Part shown: positions 44,340-54,331 of the stretch, piece after piece | Numbering within the stretch: the stretch's first letter is position 1 | Layout of the letters: every line of letters starts with the position of its first letter | Assembly (NCBI RefSeq): GCF_024793945.1 | Contig: NZ_JANUSD010000018.1 | Location: forward strand, 1 to 64,000 | From: Emticicia fluvialis | Lineage (GTDB): Bacteria > Bacteroidota > Bacteroidia > Cytophagales > Spirosomataceae | Direction of reading: 5' to 3' | Length of the DNA stretch: 64,000 nt | Notes under the pieces: generated by a model | The model's input: only the letters and a program-made list of their open reading frames with translations | Told to the model about the DNA's origin: nothing | Databases searched by the model: none | Position numbers and translations under genes: made by a program

Positions 44340-45323
44340 ATGCCAAAGTTTCTTGCCATCGTACTTTGCATGCTAAGCCTGTGTCTTTCTGCTCAGAAAA
44401 GTAAGCCAGTTTCAGTTATTTTTGATACCGACATCGCACCTGATTATGACGACGTAGGCGCGATGGCCCTGCTGCATGCCCTGGCCGATGCTGGCGAAGC
44501 GAAGATTCTGGCCACTATTTCATGCAATTCCTTTGAAACCACCGCACCTACCATCAGCGTACTGAATACATATTTCGGTCGTCCGGATATCCCGGTTGGT
44601 ATTACCAAAAGAGAAAAACCCAACATGAACTGTTCGCAAAAGTGGGCAGATTTTATAATAGATAAATATCCTCATAACTTAAAAGCAAATGCCGAAGCCA
44701 CTGAGGCGGTGAAACTTTACCGCAGGATTCTGGCAAAACAGCCAGACCAGTCTGTAACTATTATAACGGTTGGCTTTTTTACCAATCTGGCCGATTTGCT
44801 TGATTCCCGGCCAGATGAGTTTTCAAAACTTTCAGGAAAAGACCTCATCAGAAAAAAAGTAAAATCGTTGGTATCTATGGCTGCCGGGCTGGATAAAAAC
44901 CAGCGTTTCCGTGAATTTAATGTGCATATTGATGCCAGAGCATCGCAAAAGGTATTTACTGAATGGAATACACCAATGCTGCTCAGTGGTTTTGAGATCG
45001 GCGAGAAAATAAGAACAGGTATTCGACTGATAAACAATGATGATATCCAGAACAGCCCCGTGAAAGATGCGTATCAGGTAGCTTTGGCAAAAGATAAGAA
45101 CACCCAGGGGCGTAACAGCTGGGACCAGACCGCCGTTCTGGTAGCCATTAGAGGTATTGAACCCTATTTCTCTTACAGAAAGTTGAATCTGGAGATTAAG
45201 GAGGATGGCACAAATGTGCTGATACCCGGTGAGAAACTGATGTACCTGACAGAGAAAATGCCCCCTGCAGAAGTAGCAACCATCATTGAAGATTACATGA
45301 TGCACCAGCCTAAAAAGAAATAG
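44340..45323 (+). CDS. Inosine/uridine-type nucleoside hydrolase, exported
   Basis: From the ATG at 44340 this is a 327-residue protein with a signal peptide (MPKFLAIVLCMLSLCLSAQ). The calcium-binding motif IFDTDIAPDYDDVGA is the nucleoside hydrolase signature, and SWDQTAVL near the C-terminus supplies the last active-site residues. It splits ribonucleosides to base and ribose, here in the periplasm. The transporter and ribokinase genes follow closely, so ribose would be imported and phosphorylated. An in-frame TTG upstream (44304) is not needed. Confidence 0.92.
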   Translation: MPKFLAIVLCMLSLCLSAQKSKPVSVIFDTDIAPDYDDVGAMALLHALADAGEAKILATISCNSFETTAPTISVLNTYFGRPDIPVGITKREKPNMNCSQKWADFIIDKYPHNLKANAEATEAVKLYRRILAKQPDQSVTIITVGFFTNLADLLDSRPDEFSKLSGKDLIRKKVKSLVSMAAGLDKNQRFREFNVHIDARASQKVFTEWNTPMLLSGFEIGEKIRTGIRLINNDDIQNSPVKDAYQVALAKDKNTQGRNSWDQTAVLVAIRGIEPYFSYRKLNLEIKEDGTNVLIPGEKLMYLTEKMPPAEVATIIEDYMMHQPKKK

Positions 45324-45354
45324 TCAATCATTTCACCTCTAATCATCAGGCCAA

Positions 45355-46350
45355 ATGTTTATCATAGAAACATATCCGCTTGCCGTACTGTTCTGTATTA
45401 TTACCATGTTGTGCTGGGGTTCATGGGCCAATACCCAAAAACTGGCGGCGGCTACCTGGCGTTTTGAATTATTTTATTGGGACTACGTAACCGGTATCGT
45501 ACTGCTAGCTACTTTTCTGGCATTTACACTGGGCAGCAACGGCACCGAAGGGCGAAGCTTTATTGCTGATGTGCAACAGGCTGATGCCAGCAATGTAAGC
45601 TCGGCCATGCTGGGCGGGGTGGTTTTCAACGCAGCTAATATTCTTTTGGGTGCGGCTATATCTATTGCAGGTATGGCAGTGGCTTTTCCGGTTGGTATTG
45701 GTCTGGCGCTGGTGATTGGCGTGATTGTGAACTACCTGGATAACCCGGTTGGTAATTCATCACTTATTTTTCTTGGTGTAGGGCTTATTGCTGCTGCCAT
45801 ATTGATTAATGCCTATGCTTACAGGCGCGCAGTTGCACAGGCAAAGGGTGTTTCTTCAAAAGGATTGATTCTCTCGGTAGTGGCCGGGGTGCTGATGGGC
45901 TATTTCTACAAATATGTGGCGCAGGCCATGTTCCAGAACTTTGAAGTACCAGAAGCCGGAAAGCTAAGCCCTTACACAGCTGTGTTCTTTTTTTCGATAG
46001 GCATCTTCTTAAGCAATATTTTGTTTAATTCATTGCTGATGTGGAAGCCTTTTGTGGGAACACCCGTTAGCTACGGCAGTTATTTTAGAGGGAGCATGAA
46101 AAATCACCTGACGGGTGTGTTAGGTGGGGTAATCTGGTGTATGGGTATGGCCTTTAGCATTATCGCATCTGATAAAGCCGGAACAGCCATTTCATACGGA
46201 TTAGGGCAGGGGGCTACTGTGGTAGCAGCCATCTGGGGTATTTTTATCTGGAAAGAGTTCAGAAATGCACCCCGGGGTACATCAACTATACTTAATGTAA
46301 TGCTGCTGCTTTACTTAACGGGGTTGGGCTTGATAATAGCAGCAAGATAA
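45355..46350 (+). CDS. GRP-family sugar (ribose-type) transporter
   Basis: This 331-residue protein has about ten hydrophobic segments and the repeated drug/metabolite-transporter fold. The glucose/ribose porter family shows CWGSWANTQKLA in the first helix and IWGIFIWKEFRNAP near the end. In context it would take up the ribose freed by the preceding nucleoside hydrolase. It starts 32 bases after that gene and ends 21 bases before rbsK. Confidence 0.85.
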   Translation: MFIIETYPLAVLFCIITMLCWGSWANTQKLAAATWRFELFYWDYVTGIVLLATFLAFTLGSNGTEGRSFIADVQQADASNVSSAMLGGVVFNAANILLGAAISIAGMAVAFPVGIGLALVIGVIVNYLDNPVGNSSLIFLGVGLIAAAILINAYAYRRAVAQAKGVSSKGLILSVVAGVLMGYFYKYVAQAMFQNFEVPEAGKLSPYTAVFFFSIGIFLSNILFNSLLMWKPFVGTPVSYGSYFRGSMKNHLTGVLGGVIWCMGMAFSIIASDKAGTAISYGLGQGATVVAAIWGIFIWKEFRNAPRGTSTILNVMLLLYLTGLGLIIAAR

Positions 46351-46370
46351 CATCCACAAAATTTTTAGAT

Positions 46371-47291
46371 ATGTCAAAAATAGTAGTGATAGGCAGTTCG
46401 AACACCGATATGGTGGTGAAAACGAGCCGTTTCCCCAAACCCGGGGAAACTATATTGGGAGGCACATTTTTTATGTTTGCCGGTGGGAAAGGAGCGAACC
46501 AGGCTGTATCGGCTGCCCGTATGGGAGGAGACGTGGTGTTTATTGCCAAAGTAGGAGACGACATTTTCGGCAAGCAGGCCGTTGAGGGTTTCCGGAATGA
46601 AAAAATCAATACAGACTATATCATTACTGATGCCGAAAAAGCCTCGGGTACAGCTTTAATTATTGTGAATGAAGCCGGAGAAAACAATATTGTGGTGGCT
46701 CCCGGCTCTAATGATACGTTGTCGGCAGAAGATATTCTGAAGGCAGAATCAGAAATTGAAGGAGCCGAAGTGGTACTGATACAACTGGAGACACCACTGG
46801 CAACTGTATTTTTTGCTGCTCAACTGGGGGTTAAAACCGAAAGTAAGGTAATTCTTAACCCTGCTCCGGCACAGCAACTGCCGCAAGAGCTTTATCCGTT
46901 ATTATATCTGATAACCCCCAATGAAACAGAGGCAGGCATACTGACCGGCATTGAGGTAACTGATGATGCCGCTGTTGAAGAAGCCGCACAGGTATTGCTT
47001 GATAAGGGCGTACGAAATGTAATTATTACTTTGGGTGATAGGGGGGCGTATTTCAGAAACGAATACCTTTCGTTTTTTATGGACGCGCCAATGGTTGAAG
47101 CCATAGACACCACCGCCGCAGGTGATGTGTTTAATGGCACACTGGCTGTTGCACTGGCTTATAAAAAAGACTGGCGGTCTGCCGTTGAGCTGGCCTGCAA
47201 GGCCGCTTCGCTTTCAGTAACGCGTATGGGCGCGCAGGCTTCGGCTCCCTATCTGAACGAAATTTCATCTTCTTCTAATTTCTATTTCTAA
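46371..47291 (+). CDS. rbsK: Ribokinase
   Basis: This 306-residue PfkB-family kinase phosphorylates ribose at O5. The N-terminal substrate motif is GSSNTDMVVK, the glycine motif is GGKGANQAVSAARMG, and the active-site motif is DTTAAGDVFNGTLA with the catalytic Asp. It closes the three-gene ribonucleoside salvage operon, whose product ribose 5-phosphate feeds the pentose phosphate pathway. Confidence 0.93.
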   Translation: MSKIVVIGSSNTDMVVKTSRFPKPGETILGGTFFMFAGGKGANQAVSAARMGGDVVFIAKVGDDIFGKQAVEGFRNEKINTDYIITDAEKASGTALIIVNEAGENNIVVAPGSNDTLSAEDILKAESEIEGAEVVLIQLETPLATVFFAAQLGVKTESKVILNPAPAQQLPQELYPLLYLITPNETEAGILTGIEVTDDAAVEEAAQVLLDKGVRNVIITLGDRGAYFRNEYLSFFMDAPMVEAIDTTAAGDVFNGTLAVALAYKKDWRSAVELACKAASLSVTRMGAQASAPYLNEISSSSNFYF

Positions 47292-47341
47292 ATTGCGTTT
47301 ATTTTTGTTGTTTTGACAATTAATTGACCAAAAGGCAATTC

Positions 47342-48235
47342 ATGAGAAAATACCTCTTTTTAATGCTCTTACCCATGGCTACTATGGTTAGGGCGCAATC
47401 TATACTTGAAGAGCAGTTTCAGTTTAATTTTCTTGCTTTAAACCCTGCCATGACTGGAGCCCGGGAGACTTTCAGCCTCAATGGTATGTTTGGTAACCAG
47501 TTTAATGGTACGTTGCGCCCTCAGCAGGTTTATCAGCTTTTTTCTATGGATGGCGTTATACAGCAAGGTAAAGGGGGCCTTGGTTTGCAGGCGTATAACA
47601 GTAATGTAAGTGGTTTTGATAACGCCGGCGCCAAGTTGTCTTATGCCTATCGCGAGCAGTTCAGAAACGGGCTTACGGTTTCTGTAGGCGCCAACGCCGG
47701 ATTCATCTATCAGCCCGTTATATTATCCGGCACGGGTGTCAAACAAATGTTCCCGTATCTGGGTTTAGGAGGTATGCTTTCTACCAAACAGTTTTTTGTA
47801 GGCCTTTCTAAACCTGTTTTACTGATAAGCGATGGCCTGTATAATAGCAAACAACCGGTTTATACCATGATTGGGGCGTCGGTAGGAGAACCAGAAAACG
47901 TAATGCTCAACATTAGCGGTACGCTGGAAACCAGCAAAGGTGAAAAACCAGGTGTTTTTCTGACAGCGAAGGTATGGATGAACGAGCAGATAGGCCTGGG
48001 CCTATTATACAGAGCAGAAACACACATGGGTAGAAAGGTAAATAAAATAATACCAATGGCAGAATTTCAACTGGGTGAGAGTTTCCGTCTGGGCGGGTCT
48101 TATGATTTTAGACCGCTGGCTTATTCAGGTTCGGCATCGCAGGAGATTTTCCAGCAGAGAGGTATTTTTCAGCTGTATATCCGCTATGAGTTTTTGGGCG
48201 AATACGGCAGCTCCAGTCGCATGAAATACTATTAA
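47342..48235 (+). CDS. PorP/SprF-family outer-membrane protein
   Basis: From the ATG at 47342 this is a 297-residue protein with signal peptide MRKYLFLMLLPMATMVRAQ. The start of the mature part, FNFLALNPAMTGA, is the PorP/SprF signature. The rest is a beta-barrel with alternating residues. The family anchors type IX secretion cargo with type B C-terminal domains at the surface in Bacteroidota. The usual large partner with a C-terminal gliding domain is not next to it. A terminator follows at once. Confidence 0.88.
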   Translation: MRKYLFLMLLPMATMVRAQSILEEQFQFNFLALNPAMTGARETFSLNGMFGNQFNGTLRPQQVYQLFSMDGVIQQGKGGLGLQAYNSNVSGFDNAGAKLSYAYREQFRNGLTVSVGANAGFIYQPVILSGTGVKQMFPYLGLGGMLSTKQFFVGLSKPVLLISDGLYNSKQPVYTMIGASVGEPENVMLNISGTLETSKGEKPGVFLTAKVWMNEQIGLGLLYRAETHMGRKVNKIIPMAEFQLGESFRLGGSYDFRPLAYSGSASQEIFQQRGIFQLYIRYEFLGEYGSSSRMKYY

Positions 48236-48240
48236 TATGA

Positions 48241-48268
48241 AATCCCTCTTTCCGGAGGGATTTTTATT
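48241..48268 (+). terminator. Terminator after porP
   Basis: AATCCCTC (48241-48248) pairs with GAGGGATT (48255-48262) and T5 follows. It starts 5 bases after the stop codon. Confidence 0.75.
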
Positions 48269-48558
48269 TATTTCATGGGCTTTGTTGAGCCTTTGAAACA
48301 CTGAAAGTCAGGAACTGAAAATTGTTTTCATATCAAATGTAACTATTCTGTTTTCTTTCATCCGAAAGACAATGATTTTAGTAAAAAAATTGTTATTTTA
48401 TTGAATACCTTACTGTAACTTTGTAGCGTTTTGGCAAGTGGGGGTTTGAAGACACGGTTAGTTTAAGATTTTCCCCTCACCAGAGCAGGTTTTATGCGGT
48501 TTTACGACTAAATATTATCGTTCTCCGAAACGAGCATTTAATAATTTTAAAATTCTCA
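48269..48558 (+). promoter_or_regulatory. Leader and promoter of the 2-oxoglutarate dehydrogenase operon
   Basis: A perfect -7 box TAACTTTG lies at 48416-48423, with TTG at 48390-48392 as a weaker -33 element 23 bases upstream. This would give a leader of about 130 bases before sucA. No gene or RNA is visible in this interval. Confidence 0.5.
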
Positions 48559-51354
48559 ATGGACCAATTCTCGTACATCGCCAATGCTGACGTAGCCGCA
48601 TTGGACGCTATTTACCAACAATACAAACAAGATCCTACTTCTGTTGACGAAAGCTGGCAGAATTTCTTCAAAGGTTTTGAGTTTCATCAGGCTTATAGTG
48701 GAAACGGACAATCGAACGGCACTAACGGAGTAGCTGCCAAACCTGCCGGTATAACATCTGCCAGTGCAGAGCACACACGCAAGGAAATGGAAGTGGTGCA
48801 CCTCATCAGAGGGTACCGCTCTCGCGGGCACCTGCTATCTAAAATAAACCCTATCGGGCCGCGGAAAGACCGCAAGCCAATGCTTGACCTGGCCGATTTT
48901 AATTTGTCTGATGCAGATCTGGATACAGTTTTTGAGGCCGGAGTAGAGCTTTTTGGTGAAGCCGCCTCTTTGCGCAAAATTGTTGATGCACTTAAAAAAG
49001 TATATCTGGGCAAAATTGGTTTTGAATATTTATATATCCGCGACCGCCAGGCTAAAAACTGGTTGCGTAAGAAAATTGAACAGGAGTACCTGAACTTTAC
49101 GCCAACCCGTGAGCAGAAACTACGGATTTTTGAAAAACTGAACGAGGCCGTAAATTTTGAAAATTTCCTTCACACCAAATTCCTGGGTAAAAAACGTTTC
49201 TCGCTTGAAGGTGGTGAATCTACCATTCCTGCATTAGACATTGCCATTAACCGTGGCGCCGAACTGGGAGTAGAAGAAGTGGTAATTGGTATGGCGCACC
49301 GTGGCCGTTTGAATATATTGACCAATATTCTGCAAAAGCCTTACGAGCAGGTTTTCAATGAGTTTGAAGAAAACATTCAGCTGGATGCCTATACAGACGG
49401 CGACGTGAAATACCACATGGGGTATTCAAGCCAGGTAGAAACCCCGGAAGGAAAAAGAGTGAGCCTTAAATTGATGGCTAACCCTTCTCACCTGGAGGCC
49501 GTTAATCCGGTGGTAACAGGTTATGCACGTGCCAGAGCCGATGCACACTACGAGAAAGCGGCCGTGAAACCAAACGACCGTGACGATATTTATGACAAAA
49601 TTCTGCCTATCATCATTCATGGTGATGCGGCCGTTGCCGGTCAGGGCATTGTATATGAAGTAACGCAGATGTCTAACCTGCCGGGTTATTATACCGGGGG
49701 TACGCTTCATTTTGTAATTAATAACCAGGTTGGCTTTACAACCGACTTTGAAGACGCCCGTTCGTCTATCTATTGTACCGACATCGCCAAAATTATCGAT
49801 GCGCCTATCTTCCATGTAAACGGAGATGACCCCGAGGCAGTGGTTTATACCATGAAACTGGCTACCGAATTCCGTCAGGAATTTAACCGCGATGTGTTCG
49901 TGAACATGATTTGTTACCGTAAATACGGCCATAACGAATCGGATGAACCGCGTATGACCCAGCCAACCATGTATAAGGTGATTGATACCCACCCGAACAC
50001 CAGAGAGATTTATCTGCAGGAATTGATGGAACGCGGAGAGGCAGATGCAAAATTCTCGGAAGAACTGAAAAAACAATTTGAAGGCGAATTGCAGGATTTA
50101 CTTGCCAAAGTAAAACAAAAGCAACTGCCTTATCAGAAACCAAAACTGGAAGAAGACTGGGAAAAACTGCGTCGCTCAGTGCCTGAAGATTTTGAGCAAT
50201 CGCCGGTTACAGGTATTTCAACGGCTACTATTGAGAAAATCGGGAAGGCTTTATCAAACGTGCCGAATGGTTTCAAACCTTTGAAGCAGATTGAAAAAGT
50301 ACTGGATGAAAGACGTGCCATTTTTGCACAGGAGAAGCCCTTTAACTGGTCGGTTGGTGAGTTAATGGCCTATGGCGCCATCCTTGACGAAGGCAGAATA
50401 GTGCGTATTACAGGCCAGGATGTACAACGTGGTACGTTTACGCACCGCCACGCAGTGTTGCATGATGCCGATACCAACCAGCTATATACCAATCTGGCCC
50501 ATATAGACGAAAATCAGGGTAAATTTGAAATATACAATTCGCTTCTGGCTGAATACGGTGTAATGGGCTTTGAGTATGGCTACTCAATGGCTAACCCGAA
50601 CGCGCTTGTTATCTGGGAAGCACAGTTTGGTGATTTCTCGAATGGTGCGCAGATTATGATTGACCAGTTTATTGCCGCTTCAGAATCAAAATGGAACAGC
50701 ATGAACGGCCTTGTTTTGTTGCTGCCACATGGTTATGAAGGCCAGGGGCCTGAGCACTCAAATGCCCGCCCTGAGCGTTATCTGCAATTGGCTGCCGAGT
50801 ACAACATGTATGTATGTGCCTGTACAACGCCTGCCAATATCTTCCACATGTTGCGCCGTCAGGTAGCATTACCATTCCGTAAGCCATGTATCCACATGTC
50901 GCCCAAGTCTATGTTACGCCATCCAATGGCTATTTCTAAAATAGAAGACTTTGGCGAGGGTACACGCTTCCAGGAGACTATCGGTGACGATTTTGCCGAC
51001 CCTAAAAAGGTAAAACGCGTATTATTGTGCAGCGGTAAAGTTTATTACGATTTGTTAGATAAGCAACAAAAAGAACAACGTACCGACGTAGCCATTATCC
51101 GTGTTGAGCAACTGCACCCGTTCCCTGCCAAACAGATAGAAGCACATCTGGCCAGATACAAAAAGCCAGAGGTAATATGGGTACAGGAAGAACCTGAAAA
51201 CATGGGCTACTGGTCTTTTGTGTTGCGGGAGTTTCCTCAAATTGGTGTAGGTAATGTAATTGCCCGTAAGTCGAGCGCATCACCTGCCACAGGATACACC
51301 AAAATACATGCGAAAGAGCAGTCCGAAATTGTTGAGAAAGCGTTTAACAAGTAA
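48559..51354 (+). CDS. sucA: 2-oxoglutarate dehydrogenase E1 component
   Basis: This 931-residue thiamine diphosphate enzyme decarboxylates 2-oxoglutarate in the TCA cycle. The E1 N-terminal arm (SYIANADVAALDAIYQQY) and the ThDP-site motifs VIGMAHRGRLNIL and HGDAAVAGQG are present, as are ITGQDVQRGTFTHRHAVLHD and GYEGQGPEHSNARPERYLQL. The length is typical. sucB follows 55 bases later. The E3 subunit is not in the window. A ribosome binding site is not obvious, as usual here. Confidence 0.97.
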   Translation: MDQFSYIANADVAALDAIYQQYKQDPTSVDESWQNFFKGFEFHQAYSGNGQSNGTNGVAAKPAGITSASAEHTRKEMEVVHLIRGYRSRGHLLSKINPIGPRKDRKPMLDLADFNLSDADLDTVFEAGVELFGEAASLRKIVDALKKVYLGKIGFEYLYIRDRQAKNWLRKKIEQEYLNFTPTREQKLRIFEKLNEAVNFENFLHTKFLGKKRFSLEGGESTIPALDIAINRGAELGVEEVVIGMAHRGRLNILTNILQKPYEQVFNEFEENIQLDAYTDGDVKYHMGYSSQVETPEGKRVSLKLMANPSHLEAVNPVVTGYARARADAHYEKAAVKPNDRDDIYDKILPIIIHGDAAVAGQGIVYEVTQMSNLPGYYTGGTLHFVINNQVGFTTDFEDARSSIYCTDIAKIIDAPIFHVNGDDPEAVVYTMKLATEFRQEFNRDVFVNMICYRKYGHNESDEPRMTQPTMYKVIDTHPNTREIYLQELMERGEADAKFSEELKKQFEGELQDLLAKVKQKQLPYQKPKLEEDWEKLRRSVPEDFEQSPVTGISTATIEKIGKALSNVPNGFKPLKQIEKVLDERRAIFAQEKPFNWSVGELMAYGAILDEGRIVRITGQDVQRGTFTHRHAVLHDADTNQLYTNLAHIDENQGKFEIYNSLLAEYGVMGFEYGYSMANPNALVIWEAQFGDFSNGAQIMIDQFIAASESKWNSMNGLVLLLPHGYEGQGPEHSNARPERYLQLAAEYNMYVCACTTPANIFHMLRRQVALPFRKPCIHMSPKSMLRHPMAISKIEDFGEGTRFQETIGDDFADPKKVKRVLLCSGKVYYDLLDKQQKEQRTDVAIIRVEQLHPFPAKQIEAHLARYKKPEVIWVQEEPENMGYWSFVLREFPQIGVGNVIARKSSASPATGYTKIHAKEQSEIVEKAFNK

Positions 51355-51409
51355 GTAACCGTAAGAAAAATAAATATATCGATATCAATAACTTAGCAAT
51401 AAACAAGTT

Positions 51410-52993
51410 ATGGCAATAGAAATGAAAGTCCCTTCGGTGGGCGAATCAGTAAGCGAGGTAACTATCGCTTCTTGGACAAAAAAAGATGGTGACTTTGTAA
51501 AAATGGACGAGGTAATCTGTGAGCTGGAGTCTGACAAAGCCACTTTTGAACTCCCCGCAGAAGCCGACGGTATTTTAAGAATTATAGCAGCCGAAGGTAC
51601 AACGTTGCCAATCGGAGCTTTGATTTGCAAAATTGAAGATTCTAATAACAATACTAAAGACAGCGCCCCTGCGGCTGCGGCGGCTCCTGCCCCGGCAGAA
51701 GCACCAAAAGAAGAAGCGAAAGCTCCTGCACCGGCTGCTGAACCTGCACCCGCTGCGGCATCAAAAACCATTGATGTGGTAGTACCGGCAGTAGGTGAAT
51801 CAATTTCTGAAGTTACCATAGCCTCCTGGAGCAAAAAAGACGGCGACAGTGTGAAAATGGACGAGGTGATTTGCGAGCTGGAATCAGATAAAGCCACTTT
51901 TGAACTGCCATCGCCAGAGAGCGGAGTGTTAACCATAGTTGCCCAAGCTGGTGACGTAGTGCCTATCGGTGGCATAGTTGCCAGAATAGCCGTAGGCGCG
52001 GCGGCAAGCTCAGCACCGGCACCAGCTGCTGCTCAGCAACCTGCTGCCGCAGCTCAAGCACCTGTTGAGGCCGGTAATAGCTATGCGGCAGGGCATCCGT
52101 CGCCGGTTGCTGCCAAAGTATTGGCCGAAAAGGGTATTGACCCTGCCAATGTACAAGGTACCGGTGTTGGTGGCCGTATTACCAAAGAAGATGCATTGAA
52201 AGCAACGCCTGCACCGCAACCAAGTGCTGCTCCTGCCGCACCGGCTGCTAAAGCGCCTGCTGCACCTGCTCCGGTGGCGTCTGGTATTGAAGGGAGAATA
52301 TCGCGCAGAGAAAAAATGACAAGCCTGCGTAAAACCATTGCGAAACGTCTGGTGGCCGTAAAACAGGAAACAGCCATGCTTACGACTTTCAATGAGGTGG
52401 ATATGAAACCTATTATGGATCTGAGAGCCAAGTACAAAGATAAATTTAAAGAGATTCACGGTGTTGGTCTTGGCTTTATGTCGTTCTTTACCAAAGCGTG
52501 TGCCATTGCCTTGAAAGAGTTTCCGGTAGTGAATGCCTACATAGATGGCGATGAAATTGTGTATAACGACTACGCCGATATCGCCATTGCGGTTTCTGCA
52601 CCACGCGGCCTGGTAGTGCCGGTAATCAGAAATGCCGAACAACTTAGTTTTGCAGGTGTTGAATCAGAGGTTGTTCGTCTGGCTGTAAAAGCAAGAGACA
52701 ACAAGCTGACTATTGAAGAAATGACAGGTGGTACCTTTACTATCACCAATGGTGGTATTTTTGGCTCAATGTTGTCTACGCCTATCATTAACGCGCCGCA
52801 ATCGGCTATTCTGGGTATGCACAATATTGTTGAAAGACCAGTTGTTGTGAATGGCGAAATCGTGGTTCGTCCAATTATGTACGTGGCATTAAGTTATGAC
52901 CACCGCACCATTGATGGTAAAGATTCAGTAAGTTTCTTAGTGAGAGTAAAACAATTGTTAGAAGACCCAACCAGAATTTTGTTAGGCGTATAA
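51410..52993 (+). CDS. sucB: Dihydrolipoyl succinyltransferase E2, with two lipoyl domains
   Basis: This is a 527-residue protein. There are two lipoyl domains, residues 1-75 and about 120-195. Each has an ELESDKATFELP lysine loop, and the two are nearly identical even in DNA. Ala/Pro-rich linkers, a peripheral subunit-binding domain (PSPVAAKVLAEKGIDPANVQGTG) and the catalytic domain follow, ending LSYDHRTIDGKDS with the active-site His. Most E2o proteins have one lipoyl domain, so the duplication is unusual. It forms the core of the 2-oxoglutarate complex with sucA. Confidence 0.95.
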   Translation: MAIEMKVPSVGESVSEVTIASWTKKDGDFVKMDEVICELESDKATFELPAEADGILRIIAAEGTTLPIGALICKIEDSNNNTKDSAPAAAAAPAPAEAPKEEAKAPAPAAEPAPAAASKTIDVVVPAVGESISEVTIASWSKKDGDSVKMDEVICELESDKATFELPSPESGVLTIVAQAGDVVPIGGIVARIAVGAAASSAPAPAAAQQPAAAAQAPVEAGNSYAAGHPSPVAAKVLAEKGIDPANVQGTGVGGRITKEDALKATPAPQPSAAPAAPAAKAPAAPAPVASGIEGRISRREKMTSLRKTIAKRLVAVKQETAMLTTFNEVDMKPIMDLRAKYKDKFKEIHGVGLGFMSFFTKACAIALKEFPVVNAYIDGDEIVYNDYADIAIAVSAPRGLVVPVIRNAEQLSFAGVESEVVRLAVKARDNKLTIEEMTGGTFTITNGGIFGSMLSTPIINAPQSAILGMHNIVERPVVVNGEIVVRPIMYVALSYDHRTIDGKDSVSFLVRVKQLLEDPTRILLGV

Positions 52994-53016
52994 CACTTGT
53001 TACCTATATACCAGAG

Positions 53017-53050
53017 CGGCCATTGAGGATTTTCCCCGATGGCCGTTTTT
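53017..53050 (+). terminator. Terminator after sucB
   Basis: CGGCCAT (53017-53023) pairs with ATGGCCG (53039-53045), followed by T5. It lies 24 bases after the stop. Confidence 0.75.
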
Positions 53051-53135
53051 GTTTCTGTAATTATTAAAGAAATTCTGTGGATGATTTGGATTAATTGTCT
53101 TTTTTTTAGTATTTCGGTTACCTATTAATCCGGTT

Positions 53136-54212
53136 TTGTTTAAAAAATATACATATTCAGCATTTTTTATACTGCTACTTAGTATATCTACTCATGCTCA
53201 GATTTCTATCAGACAAGTGCTGATAAACGGGCAGGTATATCCATATAAACCGGGCTCTGGTATTTCTATTTCTGCGCCTGACGAGAACCTGGTCATTGAG
53301 TTAAATCCGGTAAAAGGCAATTCAATCAGGTATTTCTACCGTATCAGGCCCATGTCTGAAAGTTGGTTCTGGAGCAACTACCCGTCGGTTCATTATCAGA
53401 ACCTGCCGGGTGGTAATTATCACTTGCAGATAAAGGCGGTAGATAACAAACAGAGGGTGGTGGCTGCGGCGCAGGTAAGTATTAATAAAAACCAGGCTTT
53501 CTGGCAAAAATGGTGGTTCTGGCCATCTATTGTTATTTACATTTTATTGATTTTCGGCGCGGGCTTCTATTTGTTTTTTATCTATGACCTTCGCCAGAAA
53601 CTCAAGCTACAGCATATCCGTAACCAGATAGCCTCCGACCTCCATGATGAGGTCGGCTCTAACCTTAACTCAATTGCCATATTCATTGAGTTGCTTCGCA
53701 AGAAGGTTATCAAGCAGAATCCGGACTTGCTGCCCATTCTGGATAAGATTACTGATAATTCAGAAGAGACAGTTTTGTTAATGCGAGATACCGTATGGGC
53801 CATAAATCCTGAAAATGATTCTACCGAAAAACTATTTGAAAGAATGCGTTCTTTTGGTGTTGAGATGCTGACAGCCCGCGGTATAACGTTTAACTTTGAG
53901 TTGCTGATTGACGGGAAAAGGGATATATTCCCGATGGAACAACGGCGTAATATTTACCTGATTTACAAAGAGGCTATTAATAATATTTCAAAGCATTCGC
54001 AGGCCACGCATGCGTCGTGCCAGGTAACCAGAGGCCAGGGGATGGTAAAAATACAAGTAAGCGACAACGGCAAAGGCTTTAATGTAAATGAGATTTTTGA
54101 AGGTAACGGACTCAAAAACTTTAAACACCGCAGCCAGGAGTATGACTTGAATGTATCTGTGCAATCAAGTGCGCAAACGGGTACAGAAGTTCTGATTGAA
54201 ATAACAATTTAG
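53136..54212 (+). CDS. Sensor histidine kinase (HisKA_3 type)
   Basis: This 358-residue protein starts at TTG (53136), the only start codon after an in-frame stop at 53082. A signal sequence is followed by a small periplasmic Y_Y_Y-type domain (about 25-118), a transmembrane helix (129-150) and a HisKA_3 kinase: SDLHDEVGSNLNSIAI with His170, N-box KEAINNISKHSQA, G-box VSDNGKGF. It phosphorylates the response regulator encoded 119 bases downstream. The periplasmic part is shorter than in hybrid two-component proteins, so the signal is unknown. Confidence 0.88.
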   Translation: MFKKYTYSAFFILLLSISTHAQISIRQVLINGQVYPYKPGSGISISAPDENLVIELNPVKGNSIRYFYRIRPMSESWFWSNYPSVHYQNLPGGNYHLQIKAVDNKQRVVAAAQVSINKNQAFWQKWWFWPSIVIYILLIFGAGFYLFFIYDLRQKLKLQHIRNQIASDLHDEVGSNLNSIAIFIELLRKKVIKQNPDLLPILDKITDNSEETVLLMRDTVWAINPENDSTEKLFERMRSFGVEMLTARGITFNFELLIDGKRDIFPMEQRRNIYLIYKEAINNISKHSQATHASCQVTRGQGMVKIQVSDNGKGFNVNEIFEGNGLKNFKHRSQEYDLNVSVQSSAQTGTEVLIEITI

Positions 54213-54331
54213 GGGTGGTATCACCATAATTGGGGATTTACGCGAAACAAAATACCCCGTAATTTTACAGAAATATTTATAGCCATAAAATCAATTGATT
54301 TATAAAATTATGGGGTTAAAGTGTTTTAATA

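Noticed and set aside
48693..50143. Long antisense frames across sucA
   Set aside because: These are shadows of the strongly conserved sucA gene and have no independent motifs.
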